A stretch of 36,523 bases of DNA from PALSA-1180 sp964624625 (GTDB taxonomy: Bacteria; Oederibacteriota; Muellerivitia; Muellerivitales; Muellerivitaceae): assembly GCA_964624625.1 (NCBI GenBank), contig CAZUXW010000028.1, forward strand, positions 1-36,523, written 5' to 3'. A program made the translations under genes and the position numbers. Position 1 is the stretch's first letter. The number at the start of each line of letters is the position of its first letter. Below the pieces are notes generated by a model. It was not told the DNA's origin. It did not search any database and worked only from the letters and a program-made list of their open reading frames with translations. Shown in pieces: positions 23,593-32,271 of the stretch.

Positions 23593-25899
23593 ATGTTCAA
23601 GCAGCAAGCCGAAAAAGACCAACGCCCTTTTACCTATGGAATTTTAGGGCTGCTTCTTCTAAACCTTTTTTTGTTCGGCGACGTCCTATTGAACGGTCAT
23701 GGAAGGGTTTTATCCAGCTCCCAAACCGATTTGTTCCTTCATTTCACCGCCTGGCGTCAGTTTGGTTTTGACCAGCTTCGGCAAGGCCACCTGGTTTTAT
23801 GGAATCCCCATTATCTTTGCGGGTCCCCCTTTTTAGGCAACTTTGAATCAGCCCTTTTATATCCCCTCAATTGGATCTACCTCCTCCTTCCCTTGGCTCC
23901 TGCCATCAACATTGGCATAGTCTTACATGTTTTTTTGGCGGGTTTTTTCACCTATCTTTGGACCTATTACCGGGGACTTCATCCACTGGCTTGTTTTACC
24001 GCCGGAACGGTTTTTATGTTCGGCGGGGCATTCTATTTACATCTTTACGCGGGACATTTGCCGAATCTCTGCGCCATGGTGTGGGCTCCTCTTTTATTCC
24101 TGGCCATCGACGGACTGGTCGAAACCCTGTCCCTGGGTTGGATTCTTTTGGGGATTTTCGCGGTTTCGATGCAGATATTGGCAGGCCATCCCCAGTATGT
24201 TTATTTCACGGCGATTATTTCGGGAATCTACACTCTTCTGAATCTGAAGGGCCGCCAGGAGAAACTTTCGATTCTTGGAAGCTGGGCGGCGATTTACGCC
24301 TCCGCGTCATTCTTGACGGCGGTTCAATTGTGGACTGGCATCGGAGCTTTTCTTGAGTGCTCCCGGAGCGTTCCAATGGAATACCTTAAGGCGAGTTCTT
24401 TTTCTTTTCCGCCGCAAAATATCCTTACGTTAATTTTACCGGGGATTTTTGGCAACTTAACCAACGCCCCCTATTGGAGCCAATGGTTTTTGTGGGAAGT
24501 TTCATTGTTTGTTGGCCTCGGAGCTTTTTTCCTGATCCTGACCGCGGCGGCGGGGAGGCCCAAAATGAATAAATGGGCCTTCACCATGGCAGGAATCGCT
24601 TTTCTTTTTTCCCTGGGATCCTTTACCCCCCTTTATCGTTTGTTTTATGACTTTGTTCCTTTATTCAACGGCTTCCGGGGAATAAGCAAGTTTGATTTTT
24701 TGGCCGGATTGTATTTGGCCCTTCTTTGCGGTCTTGGGCTGGATTTTTTAATTAAAAACAAAAGCGTCCCGAGGGGCCCCTGGTTTGTAACGACGATTTT
24801 GGGGCTTTTGTTTTTTGGACTCGAAATTTGGATATTAGGGTCCATGGATAGGGGTTTAAACGGGGATTGGGGAAAATGGTTTTCTTCCATAGGTTGGCTT
24901 CAACATTCCTTTGCGGCGATGGAGCCGCCCCTCCAGGAACTTTTTCTCCAAGCGGCCGGCCATCAAACTTCCTTAAGTTTAATTCTCGGCGGGGGCTCCT
25001 GCCTTTTGTTATCACTCTTGTTTTTTTCCCCCAAGGTCTCCCGGCCCAAGGTTGCCGCGGTAGCCGCCATGGCCGTGCTTGAGCTTTTCGTTTTCGCCCG
25101 GTCGAATAGGCCTACCTTTGAGCTGGCGGGTCTTCAACAAAAGTTTGATCAAATCCGAAAGGCTTACCAGGCGGATCCAGGCGACTACCGGGTTTACGGG
25201 ACCGGCAGCGCTTCCTTGGTAACGGGGATGGACGACATTTGGGAAGATGAGCCGATGGTCCTGGGCCGCTATGGACGGTTCGTCTGTTTCAGCCAGGGCC
25301 TTTCGGAAAACCAGCTTTTTTCAGTCCTTCCGATTTACAAAAGATTCCATCCGGTTTTCGGGATGATGAGGTTGAAATACCGGGTTTTTATGGACCGGGA
25401 TCCAGTTCAGGTTGAACCGATGCCCTTTAAAGCCCTTCCCCGGATGCTGCTGCTGAATCAATGGGAAGCCTTTTCGGATAACGGCAAAATTTTACCGGCC
25501 CTTTTTGACCCGTCGTTCAACCCCGCCCAAAAAATTTTTTTGGAAAAGGCCCCGAATCCACCGCCCTCGCCCGGTAAAGAAAAGGGTTCGGTGGAATGGA
25601 AAGACCTTTCGACTGATCGAATTGAAATTTCGGCCAATGTTCCTCAGGCCTCTCTCCTGCTGGTGACGGACAACTTCAGTGAGGGTTGGCGGATCAAAGC
25701 CCTGCCGGGCAGCGCGCAACCCGCCTACCAAGTGATGCCGGCCAATTATTTTTTGAGGGCCATCCCCTTGGCCCGGGGGAACCATCACTTTATTTTGGAA
25801 TACAGGCCTTTGGCTTTCGTGCTGGGAATGTGGGTTTCCCTATTTTCCTGCCTTGGTTATGTTGGTATGATTATTTACTACTTTCGGAAGAAGACCTGA
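23593..25899 (+). CDS. YfhO-like polytopic membrane protein
   Basis: About 768 residues from the ATG at 23593 (an earlier in-frame GTG at 23488 and ATG at 23503 exist; neither has a convincing ribosome binding site, and both would run into the folB-folK leader). About 12 membrane segments (residues 13-510) follow the layout of YfhO/GT-C type proteins, with SQTDLFLHFTAWRQFGF, WNPHYLCGSPFLGN and PLNWIY in the first loop. The C-terminal soluble part ends with a DNFSEGW...PANYFLRAIPL...YRP beta domain typical of YfhO. In Firmicutes YfhO takes part in glycosylating lipoteichoic acid; here it probably transfers a lipid-linked sugar outside the inner membrane. Substrate unknown. Confidence 0.82.
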   Translation: MFKQQAEKDQRPFTYGILGLLLLNLFLFGDVLLNGHGRVLSSSQTDLFLHFTAWRQFGFDQLRQGHLVLWNPHYLCGSPFLGNFESALLYPLNWIYLLLPLAPAINIGIVLHVFLAGFFTYLWTYYRGLHPLACFTAGTVFMFGGAFYLHLYAGHLPNLCAMVWAPLLFLAIDGLVETLSLGWILLGIFAVSMQILAGHPQYVYFTAIISGIYTLLNLKGRQEKLSILGSWAAIYASASFLTAVQLWTGIGAFLECSRSVPMEYLKASSFSFPPQNILTLILPGIFGNLTNAPYWSQWFLWEVSLFVGLGAFFLILTAAAGRPKMNKWAFTMAGIAFLFSLGSFTPLYRLFYDFVPLFNGFRGISKFDFLAGLYLALLCGLGLDFLIKNKSVPRGPWFVTTILGLLFFGLEIWILGSMDRGLNGDWGKWFSSIGWLQHSFAAMEPPLQELFLQAAGHQTSLSLILGGGSCLLLSLLFFSPKVSRPKVAAVAAMAVLELFVFARSNRPTFELAGLQQKFDQIRKAYQADPGDYRVYGTGSASLVTGMDDIWEDEPMVLGRYGRFVCFSQGLSENQLFSVLPIYKRFHPVFGMMRLKYRVFMDRDPVQVEPMPFKALPRMLLLNQWEAFSDNGKILPALFDPSFNPAQKIFLEKAPNPPPSPGKEKGSVEWKDLSTDRIEISANVPQASLLLVTDNFSEGWRIKALPGSAQPAYQVMPANYFLRAIPLARGNHHFILEYRPLAFVLGMWVSLFSCLGYVGMIIYYFRKKT

Positions 25900-25918
25900 T
25901 TCCATTGAAAGCGGTCCC

Positions 25919-26803
25919 ATGAAAATTATCGAGTTGTTTAAACAAAAAAACAGGGTTCTTTCCTTTGAGCTTTTCCCCCCCAAGCGGGATGGGGATTTGG
26001 AGGAGCTTTACAAAACCATCGAACAGCTGAAACAGCTGAATCCCGATTATATTTCCATTACCTACGGGGCCGGCGGTTCCAGCCGGGACACGACCTATGG
26101 CATCGCCGTCCGTTTAAAGGAAATGGGGGTCCTGCCGCTCATGCATTTCACCTGTGTGGGACATTCCCGGGAAGAAATAAAAAAATTACTCGACCAATTG
26201 AAAGGGGCGGGAATTGAAAATCTCCTGGCCTTGAGGGGGGATCCGCCCAAGGGACAAACTTCATTTGTCCCGGCGGCCGATGGTTTTCGCTACGCCAATG
26301 AATTGGTGGGGTTCATCCGATCCGAGAGTTATGATTTTTGCATCGGCGTGGCGGGATACCCGGAAGGCCACGTGGAAGCCAAGGATAAAGAGTCGGACTT
26401 GATGAATCTCAAACAAAAGATCGCGGCGGGGGGGCAATTCATCGTGACCCAGCTGTTTTTCGATAATGAGGATTATTTTCAATTTGTCGAGAAGCTCCGA
26501 AAAATGAATATTTCAACCCCGGTGCAGCCCGGTATATGGCTGTTGACGGATTACGCCCAACTGGAAAAGATCGGCAGCCTATCGGGCGGCAAAATTCCCA
26601 AGGAGTTGCGGGAAATGGTGGAGCCCATCCGGGAGGACAAGGAAAAGGTCGTCCTCGCGGGCATTGAATACGCGACCCGCCAATGCGAGGAGCTTCTGCG
26701 CAAGGGAGCTCCAGGCATCCATTTTTACGTCATGAATAGGAGCCGTTCCGTGAAAGCGGTGGTGGAAAGACTAAGGTCCATGGGACTTTCTTTTGAAGAT
26801 TGA
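25919..26803 (+). CDS. metF: Methylenetetrahydrofolate reductase MetF
   Basis: 294 residues, a TIM-barrel FAD enzyme reducing 5,10-methylene- to 5-methyltetrahydrofolate with NAD(P)H, which feeds methionine synthesis. Signatures are LSFELFPPK (catalytic Glu), SITYGAGGSSRD, LMHFTCVG, LALRGDPP (Asp that interacts with folate) and QLFFDNEDYFQFV. The length matches E. coli MetF (296). It starts 19 bases after the YfhO-like stop and has only a weak purine-rich site. It connects the folate genes with one-carbon metabolism. Confidence 0.95.
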   Translation: MKIIELFKQKNRVLSFELFPPKRDGDLEELYKTIEQLKQLNPDYISITYGAGGSSRDTTYGIAVRLKEMGVLPLMHFTCVGHSREEIKKLLDQLKGAGIENLLALRGDPPKGQTSFVPAADGFRYANELVGFIRSESYDFCIGVAGYPEGHVEAKDKESDLMNLKQKIAAGGQFIVTQLFFDNEDYFQFVEKLRKMNISTPVQPGIWLLTDYAQLEKIGSLSGGKIPKELREMVEPIREDKEKVVLAGIEYATRQCEELLRKGAPGIHFYVMNRSRSVKAVVERLRSMGLSFED

Positions 26804-26877
26804 CCCAATCCCTGCCAGGGAAAACACATCCCCGGTTGGTTATTTCACCCCTATGGGAAGGCTCCCGGTTTACCCCT

Positions 26878-26905
26878 TTGTGGTTGCGGCATTTGGATAT
26901 ATACT
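26878..26905 (+). promoter_or_regulatory. Possible weak promoter for the cyclic-nucleotide-binding protein
   Basis: TATACT at 26900-26905 is a good -10 box; the best -35 is TTGTGG at 26878-26883 with a 16-base spacer, only three of six matches. It lies 39 bases before the start at 26944. An activator may be needed if it is used. Confidence 0.4.
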
Positions 26906-26943
26906 AATGGGCGTCAACCCAGTATTTTCCAACGGAGAAAAGA

Positions 26944-27378
26944 ATGACCGACACAGCGTCCGTTTTTAGTCGTCTCCGCCATGTGCTTCAAAGCACCTAC
27001 TTTTTCCAATCCCTCAAATTAAACGAACTGGACGAGTTGATCGGCCATTTGCGGATGATACGGGTCCAAAAGGGATACGAAATCATCAAGCAAGGCGATC
27101 CCGGCGACGCTTTTTATTTAATCGCCTCGGGAAAAGTTTCAGTTTGGGTCAAAAAGGGATTCAGCAAGAAACAGGTGGCTTCACTGGCCGCGGATGATTT
27201 TTTCGGGGAAATGGCGTTAATTTCCAATGAGCCAAGAAACGCGACAGTGGTCGCGGAGGACATCACGGAGCTTTTTATCCTTCAACGTTATGATTTCGAT
27301 AAAATCTTGATGAAAAACCCAGCCATCGCCCAGGAATTGAAGAAATCCTACTTTGAACGTAAAGAAAAGAACAAGTAA
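26944..27378 (+). CDS. Stand-alone cyclic-nucleotide-binding domain protein
   Basis: 144 residues, almost entirely one cNMP-binding domain (about 18-135) of the CRP/PKA type. The phosphate-binding cassette is seen as FGEMALISNEPRNATV (about 87-102) with the key Glu and Arg. There is no DNA-binding helix-turn-helix, kinase or channel domain, so it is not a CRP-type activator; it probably binds cAMP or cGMP and acts through a partner protein. GGAG lies before the ATG. It stands alone between metF and tRNA-Met. Confidence 0.86.
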   Translation: MTDTASVFSRLRHVLQSTYFFQSLKLNELDELIGHLRMIRVQKGYEIIKQGDPGDAFYLIASGKVSVWVKKGFSKKQVASLAADDFFGEMALISNEPRNATVVAEDITELFILQRYDFDKILMKNPAIAQELKKSYFERKEKNK

Positions 27379-27394
27379 ACCCCTTTCAAGACAA

Positions 27395-27423
27395 TTGACA
27401 ACACTCCTGAAGATTGGCATATT
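27395..27423 (+). promoter_or_regulatory. Promoter for tRNA-Met
   Basis: A perfect TTGACA at 27395-27400 and CATATT at 27418-27423 (four of six) with a 17-base spacer, 120 bases before the tRNA. The leader in between (27424-27543) shows no gene. Confidence 0.55.
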
Positions 27424-27543
27424 CACTGCCCCGTCCCCAAGGGTGAGGTTTGACCTTTCGGGCGGAGTAGGCCATGTTTCCTTTTGAGTCTCCCAGGAAG
27501 GATGGCCGGCCGGTTTTTCGTCTTCGTTTTCTACCCACCGGAT

Positions 27544-27620
27544 GGCGGGGTAGCTCAGTTGGTTAGAGCATTCGGCTCATACCCGAAGTGTCGGCAGTTC
27601 GAATCTGCCCCCCGCTACCA
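27544..27620 (+). tRNA. tRNA-Met, elongator (anticodon CAT)
   Basis: A complete cloverleaf: acceptor GGCGGGG with CCCCGCT (G1-T72 wobble), D arm AGCTCAGTTGGTTAGAGC, anticodon stem TTCGG/CCGAA with loop CTCATAC, T arm GGCAGTTCGAATCTGCC, discriminator A and encoded CCA at 27618-27620. The CAT anticodon could also belong to tRNA-Ile2, whose C34 is modified by TilS, and tilS lies just downstream; the overall sequence looks like the elongator tRNA-Met found in many bacteria. It has normal 1-72 pairing, so it is not the initiator. Confidence 0.9.
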
Positions 27621-27649
27621 TTTTTAATTTGTTTTTGAGAAAGTCCGTT

Positions 27650-28651
27650 ATGACGAATGATGGAACGCTCCCACCAACTCCTTTTTCCCCGAAAGCAAGG
27701 CTGATCGTCGGGGTGTCCGGCGGCTCGGATTCACTCGGTCTTTTGTTGTTTCTCCAGGAACAATTACCCAATTCCTCCCAGCGTCTGGTGGCGGCCCACG
27801 TCAATTATGGCTTGCGCGGAGCCGCTTCGGACCGGGACGAGGCGGTGGTCCGGCGTTTTTGCAAAAGCCGCCACCTCCCGTTTAAAAAACTGAGGGTCCG
27901 CCGATTCAAGGACAGGGTCCGCCGGGAAGGGCGATCGCTGCAGGAATTGGCCCGTGAAGTCCGCTATGTTTTTTTCCAAAAACTGGTTCGGCAGGAAAAG
28001 GCTTGGGGCGTGGCGGTGGCCCACCATTTGGAGGATCAGGCCGAGACCCTTTTGGACCGGCTTCTGAGGGGATCGGGCCCAAGGGGACTCTCCGGTTTGC
28101 GGCAGGTCCAAAAAATCAACTTTGATCCAGTCCTGGCTCCCTTGAGCATTTGGAGGCCCCTCTTGGGTTTTTCCAAGGGCCAGATTCAATCCTTTCTAAA
28201 ATCGCGGAAGATCCCTTGGCGGGAGGATGGGTCCAACCGGGAAAATCAATACCGTCGAAACCAAATCCGAAATGAGATTTTGCCTTTCCTCTCCCGTTGG
28301 AATCCGGGTTTAACGGAAGCCCTGGCCCGCTTAGGCGAGATTACGGCCACTGAGGACCTGTTCATGGACGGGCTTCTAGCCTCGGTGGGACCGGCCTTGA
28401 AAAGCCGGTGGGGGAGGAGGGAATATCATTGCCGCGCCGACGCGTTCGGACAAATTCCCTTAGCCCTCCAAAGAAGGTGGGTTCGCCGCGCAGCGGAAAG
28501 GCTCAGTGCGGACGCCAGGGGACTTTCTTTTGAACGAATCGAGGAAACCATCCGTTTGTGGTGTGGACAGGGGAGGGGACCAAAAGATTTGGGCTTCGGA
28601 TTGGCGGCGGGCCGTGACGGCGCCAGGGCCTTTTTACGCAAGAAAGACTGA
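27650..28651 (+). CDS. tilS: tRNA(Ile)-lysidine synthase TilS
   Basis: 333 residues. It converts C34 of tRNA-Ile2(CAU) to lysidine using ATP and lysine, so that AUA is read as isoleucine. The N-type ATP pyrophosphatase loop VSGGSDS is at 22-28, followed by AAHVNYGLRGAASDRDE, VAVAHHLEDQAETLLDRLLRGSG and RPLLGFSK, all TilS signatures. A TTG at 27629 is in frame, but the ATG at 27650 has GAGAAAG six bases before it and is preferred. The protein is shorter than E. coli TilS (about 430), having a reduced C-terminal part. ftsH follows 180 bases downstream, an order known from many bacteria (tilS-hpt-ftsH), here without hpt. Confidence 0.94.
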   Translation: MTNDGTLPPTPFSPKARLIVGVSGGSDSLGLLLFLQEQLPNSSQRLVAAHVNYGLRGAASDRDEAVVRRFCKSRHLPFKKLRVRRFKDRVRREGRSLQELAREVRYVFFQKLVRQEKAWGVAVAHHLEDQAETLLDRLLRGSGPRGLSGLRQVQKINFDPVLAPLSIWRPLLGFSKGQIQSFLKSRKIPWREDGSNRENQYRRNQIRNEILPFLSRWNPGLTEALARLGEITATEDLFMDGLLASVGPALKSRWGRREYHCRADAFGQIPLALQRRWVRRAAERLSADARGLSFERIEETIRLWCGQGRGPKDLGFGLAAGRDGARAFLRKKD

Positions 28652-28719
28652 CAAAACATGCGGTCCCTCCCCAAGAACCGGGCCTTTTAAGGATAAAATC
28701 TCCCGGGAGCCCCCCTCGC

Positions 28720-28749
28720 TTGCAAATCGAAAAGAGGCTCAGCTATGAT
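28720..28749 (+). promoter_or_regulatory. Candidate promoter for ftsH
   Basis: TTGCAA at 28720-28725 and TATGAT at 28744-28749 with an 18-base spacer. The -35 region (CTTGCAAA) also resembles the heat-shock sigma-32 CTTGAAA box, but no matching CCCCAT-type -10 is seen. The start point would be about 75 bases before the ftsH start. Confidence 0.5.
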
Positions 28750-28831
28750 ACGGTTCCTTGTTTCTTTTGGGGAATGTTCCTACTTTGAACCACTAGCCCT
28801 AAGACGTTAATTTGACTTGAGGAGACCTCCT

Positions 28832-30772
28832 TTGAACCAATTCTTTAAATACGCGGCTGGCTGGCTTTTGTTTTTCGTCGTGGTGATGTATCTCATCCGG
28901 GGCTACCAAAATCCCAAACCCCAGAGCGATTGGGACTACTCCAAGTTTATCGCCGAGGTCCAAGCCGGCAACGCCCAATCCGTGACGATTCATCCCGAGG
29001 ACAGGCTTGTGATGGGCTCGGCGAACGATAAAACCGAGTTTAAGGTGGTCATGCCGGACGATCCCAACCAGAACTTGATGAAATCCCTTTTGGAAAAAAA
29101 CGTCAAGGTGTCTGTGGAAGCCCCCAAAAATAATTTCATATGGGCTCTCCTGATCCAATTGGGTCCCATCGTCCTTATTTTCGCTTGGTTCATCTACATG
29201 ATGCGCCAGGCCCAGGCCGGCAGCGGTGGCGCCATGGCCTTTGGCAAGAGCCGGGCCCGTTTGATGACTTCCGGCCAGCAAAAGATCACCTTCGCCGATG
29301 TGGCGGGAGTGGAAGAGGCCAAGACCGAGTTAGTGGAGGTGGTTGACTTTCTAAAAGACCCGAAAAAATATCAAATGTTGGGCGGAAAAATTCCCAAGGG
29401 CGTTATCCTTTTGGGCCCCCCTGGAACCGGCAAAACCCTACTGGCCAAGGCGGTCGCGGGTGAGGCGGGTGTGCCCTTTTTCTCCATTTCGGGTTCGGAT
29501 TTCGTGGAAATGTTTGTGGGGGTGGGAGCGGCCAGGGTCCGGGATTTGTTTGAACAGGGAAAGAAGCACGCGCCCTGCATTATCTTCATCGATGAGATCG
29601 ACGCCGTGGGCCGCCAAAGGGGTGCGGGCCTAGGGGGAGGCCATGACGAGCGGGAGCAGACCCTCAACGCGATGCTGGTGGAAATGGACGGATTTAACAC
29701 CAACACGGGGGTCATCCTGATCGCGGCCACCAACCGGATGGACGTATTGGACCCGGCATTGCTTCGACCGGGGCGATTTGACCGTCAAATCGTGGTGGAC
29801 CGTCCTGATCTGGGCGGCCGCGAGGCCATCCTCAAGGTTCACGCCAAGGTCATCAAGTTGGCCGAGGGCGTGGACTTGTCGGTCATCGCCCGCCGGACGC
29901 CTGGGTTTTCAGGGGCCGACTTGGCGAACCTGATCAATGAGGCGGCCCTGTTGGCCGCTCGCCGCAACAAGAAAGCGGTGGACCTGGAGGAATTGGAAGA
30001 AGCGATCGACCGCGTCATGGCGGGACCGGAGCGCCGAACCCGCGTGATTTCCGAGGAAGAAAAGAAAATCGTGGCTTACCACGAGTCGGGCCATACCATC
30101 GTCGGCAAAATGGTCGACAAGTCCCACTCGGTTCATAAAGTTTCAATTATTCCGAGGGGCCATGCCGCGCTGGGGGCCACTTGGTACCTGCCCAACGAGG
30201 AAAAATTCCTCGCCTCAAAAACGGAGCTTCTCAACCGGATAACCTCCCTGCTGGGAGGCCGTTCGGCCGAGGAAATTACCTTTGGGGACGTGACGACCGG
30301 CGCGGGGGATGATTTGAACAGGGCTACGGATATCGCGAGGGCCATGGTTTGCGAGTATGGGATGAGCACCAAAATGGGCTCCATTACCTTGGGAAGAAAA
30401 GATGAAATGGTGTTTATCGGCCGGGATATGATGAAAGAAAAAAACTACTCCGAACAAACGGCCAAAATGATCGACGCTGAGGTGAAGAAGATCGTGGAAG
30501 ACTGCCATCGAAAGGCCCTGGACATCCTCAAGAAAAATAAGAAGTATTTGAAAACCATGGCCGAAGCCCTGTTGGAAAGGGAAGTTCTGGACGGGGAAGA
30601 CGTGGATAACATCATGGCGGGGAAGAAAATGGGTCCCAAGCCTACTGCGAAATACCCCCCGGCGCCCACCAATCCCACCGCCTCGGCCCCGGCCGAAACC
30701 ACGCCGAAGGTGACGCTCAAACCCCAAGTCGCACCTTCCCAAGCCATGAAGCCCGGGGGACAGGTTGGATAA
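28832..30772 (+). CDS. ftsH: ATP-dependent zinc metalloprotease FtsH
   Basis: 646 residues, a membrane-anchored hexameric AAA+ protease that degrades misfolded membrane proteins and regulatory proteins. Two membrane helices (about 7-25 and 104-127) flank a small periplasmic domain. The AAA module has Walker A GPPGTGKT (195-202), Walker B CIIFIDEID and the SRH region; the protease has HESGH (417-421) and the third zinc ligand in GAGDDLNRAT. The C-terminal tail is Pro/Ala/Thr-rich. The TTG at 28832 is chosen (GGAG at 28821-28824), giving the usual MNQFFKYAAGW start; the longer TTG at 28817 would contain that ribosome binding site. GAGG and CCTC around this site could pair weakly. Confidence 0.97.
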   Translation: MNQFFKYAAGWLLFFVVVMYLIRGYQNPKPQSDWDYSKFIAEVQAGNAQSVTIHPEDRLVMGSANDKTEFKVVMPDDPNQNLMKSLLEKNVKVSVEAPKNNFIWALLIQLGPIVLIFAWFIYMMRQAQAGSGGAMAFGKSRARLMTSGQQKITFADVAGVEEAKTELVEVVDFLKDPKKYQMLGGKIPKGVILLGPPGTGKTLLAKAVAGEAGVPFFSISGSDFVEMFVGVGAARVRDLFEQGKKHAPCIIFIDEIDAVGRQRGAGLGGGHDEREQTLNAMLVEMDGFNTNTGVILIAATNRMDVLDPALLRPGRFDRQIVVDRPDLGGREAILKVHAKVIKLAEGVDLSVIARRTPGFSGADLANLINEAALLAARRNKKAVDLEELEEAIDRVMAGPERRTRVISEEEKKIVAYHESGHTIVGKMVDKSHSVHKVSIIPRGHAALGATWYLPNEEKFLASKTELLNRITSLLGGRSAEEITFGDVTTGAGDDLNRATDIARAMVCEYGMSTKMGSITLGRKDEMVFIGRDMMKEKNYSEQTAKMIDAEVKKIVEDCHRKALDILKKNKKYLKTMAEALLEREVLDGEDVDNIMAGKKMGPKPTAKYPPAPTNPTASAPAETTPKVTLKPQVAPSQAMKPGGQVG

Positions 30773-31322
30773 GGCCCGTATCGAAAAAGCCGTCCGGGAA
30801 ATCTTAATCGCCATCGGGGATGACCCCCGTCGCGAAGGCCTCAAGGACACCCCGAAAAGGGTGGCCCGGATGTACGAAGAGGTTTTTTCCTGTATCGGTA
30901 AAAACCCCAAAGAAGCGATCACGGTCTTTGAAACCGAAGGCCATGAGGAAATGGTCATCCTCCGGGATATTCCCTTTTACTCCATGTGCGAACACCACCT
31001 GCTCCCCTTCTATGGGAAGGCCCATGTGGCCTACATTCCCAAAAAGGACCGCTTAGCGGGTCTTTCCAAGCTGGCCCGGGTCGTGGAAATGGTCTCCCGC
31101 GCCCCCCAGCTGCAAGAACGGATCACAACCCAGGTGGCGGATACCTTGATGAAAGTCCTGAAGCCCCACGGGGTCTTGGTCATCGTGGAAGCCGAACACC
31201 TTTGCATGACGATGCGGGGAGTGAAAAAACCAGGCGCCCGCATGACCACTTCGGCAGTCCGGGGGGTCTTCCAAAAAAGCGTCGTCACCCGCAATGAAGC
31301 CCTTCAGCTGATTGGGAAGTAG
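30765..31322 (+). CDS. folE: GTP cyclohydrolase I FolE
   Basis: 185 residues, type I (FolE1). It converts GTP to dihydroneopterin triphosphate, the first committed folate step. The zinc site is formed by CEHHLLPF (Cys and His, about 74-81) and EAEHLCMTMRG (Cys about 145); GLSKLARVVEMVSRAPQLQE and RMTTSAVRG are family signatures. The TTG start overlaps the end of ftsH by eight bases, so translation is likely coupled. folP follows directly; folB and folK are about 7 kb upstream on the other strand. Confidence 0.96.
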   Translation: MDKARIEKAVREILIAIGDDPRREGLKDTPKRVARMYEEVFSCIGKNPKEAITVFETEGHEEMVILRDIPFYSMCEHHLLPFYGKAHVAYIPKKDRLAGLSKLARVVEMVSRAPQLQERITTQVADTLMKVLKPHGVLVIVEAEHLCMTMRGVKKPGARMTTSAVRGVFQKSVVTRNEALQLIGK

Positions 31323-31329
31323 GCCGTCC

Positions 31330-32271
31330 ATGGGGCGGAAGAAGGGTCCTTCTTTCCGGAAGATCGCCCCCGAAACCTTAGGTTGCCCCCACCCCGTTCA
31401 AAACCGATCCTTTGACCTCCAAGGCCGCGGCGGCCGCCATTTCGCCTGGAAAAACCAAACCCAAGTCATGGGAATCCTGAATGTCACTCCGGATTCCTTC
31501 TCCGATGGTGCCCTTTACCTTTCCCCTGAAACCGCCCTCGAAAGGGCCCTCCGAATACAAGCGGAAGGCGCTGATTGGGTGGATATCGGGGGGGAGTCCA
31601 GCAGGCCCGGGGCCAAACCCGTCTCGGCCTCTGAAGAAAAAAAACGGATCCTTCCGGTCATCCGGGCCTGCGCGAAAGCCCTTCGCATTCCCCTTTCGGT
31701 GGATACCACCAAAGCCGAAGTGGCTCTGGCGGCGGTAGGGGAAGGGGCCCAAATGGTCAATGATATCAGCGCCCTGAGGCTTGACCCGAAAATGGGAAAG
31801 ACCATCGCCCGGTTGAAGGTCCCGGTCGTCTTGATGCACATGAGGGGTAAACCAGGAACGATGCAGAAAAATCCGACTTACCGTGATTTGATGGGCGAAC
31901 TGTCCGAGTTTTTCAGGGAACGACTGGAGGCGGCCGGGCGGTTTGGGATTTCCAGGGATCGTCTTTTAATCGATCCCGGTTTTGGCTTCGGGAAGAAGCC
32001 TGTGCATAATATCGAGATCATCCGGCGGTTGGCGGAGCTTATGTTTTTAGGATGTCCCATCATGATGGGGCCTTCCCGAAAATCCACGCTGGGATTTTTA
32101 TTGGGAGGGGCGCCGCCCGGGGAAAGGGTGGAGGCTACCGGCGCGGCCCTCACCGCTTCCATTCTTAACGGAGCTGATTTTGTCCGAGTTCATGATGTCA
32201 AAGCCGCCGTCCGTGTGGTAAAAATAGCTGATGCTATTCGGTACAACCGGGGACTGACGCGGGATGAATAA
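31330..32271 (+). CDS. folP: Dihydropteroate synthase FolP
   Basis: 313 residues, a TIM-barrel enzyme joining hydroxymethyldihydropterin pyrophosphate to p-aminobenzoate, the sulfonamide target. Visible are MGILNVTPDSFSDG (about 48-61), DIGGESSRPGA, VNDISALR, HMRGKPGTMQ, LIDPGFGFGK and GPSRKST. The start is taken as ATG 31330 with AGG at 31320-31322; a TTG at 31312 within folE is the alternative. About 45 residues precede the barrel, longer than usual and of no known function, so a later start is possible too. Its stop overlaps the cdaA start. Confidence 0.95.
   Translation: MGRKKGPSFRKIAPETLGCPHPVQNRSFDLQGRGGRHFAWKNQTQVMGILNVTPDSFSDGALYLSPETALERALRIQAEGADWVDIGGESSRPGAKPVSASEEKKRILPVIRACAKALRIPLSVDTTKAEVALAAVGEGAQMVNDISALRLDPKMGKTIARLKVPVVLMHMRGKPGTMQKNPTYRDLMGELSEFFRERLEAAGRFGISRDRLLIDPGFGFGKKPVHNIEIIRRLAELMFLGCPIMMGPSRKSTLGFLLGGAPPGERVEATGAALTASILNGADFVRVHDVKAAVRVVKIADAIRYNRGLTRDE

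Noticed and set aside
30215..30958. A 247-codon open frame on the - strand opposite ftsH and folE
   Set aside because: It is a mirror of the strongly constrained ftsH frame, has no ribosome binding site or recognisable domain, and overlaps two certain genes.
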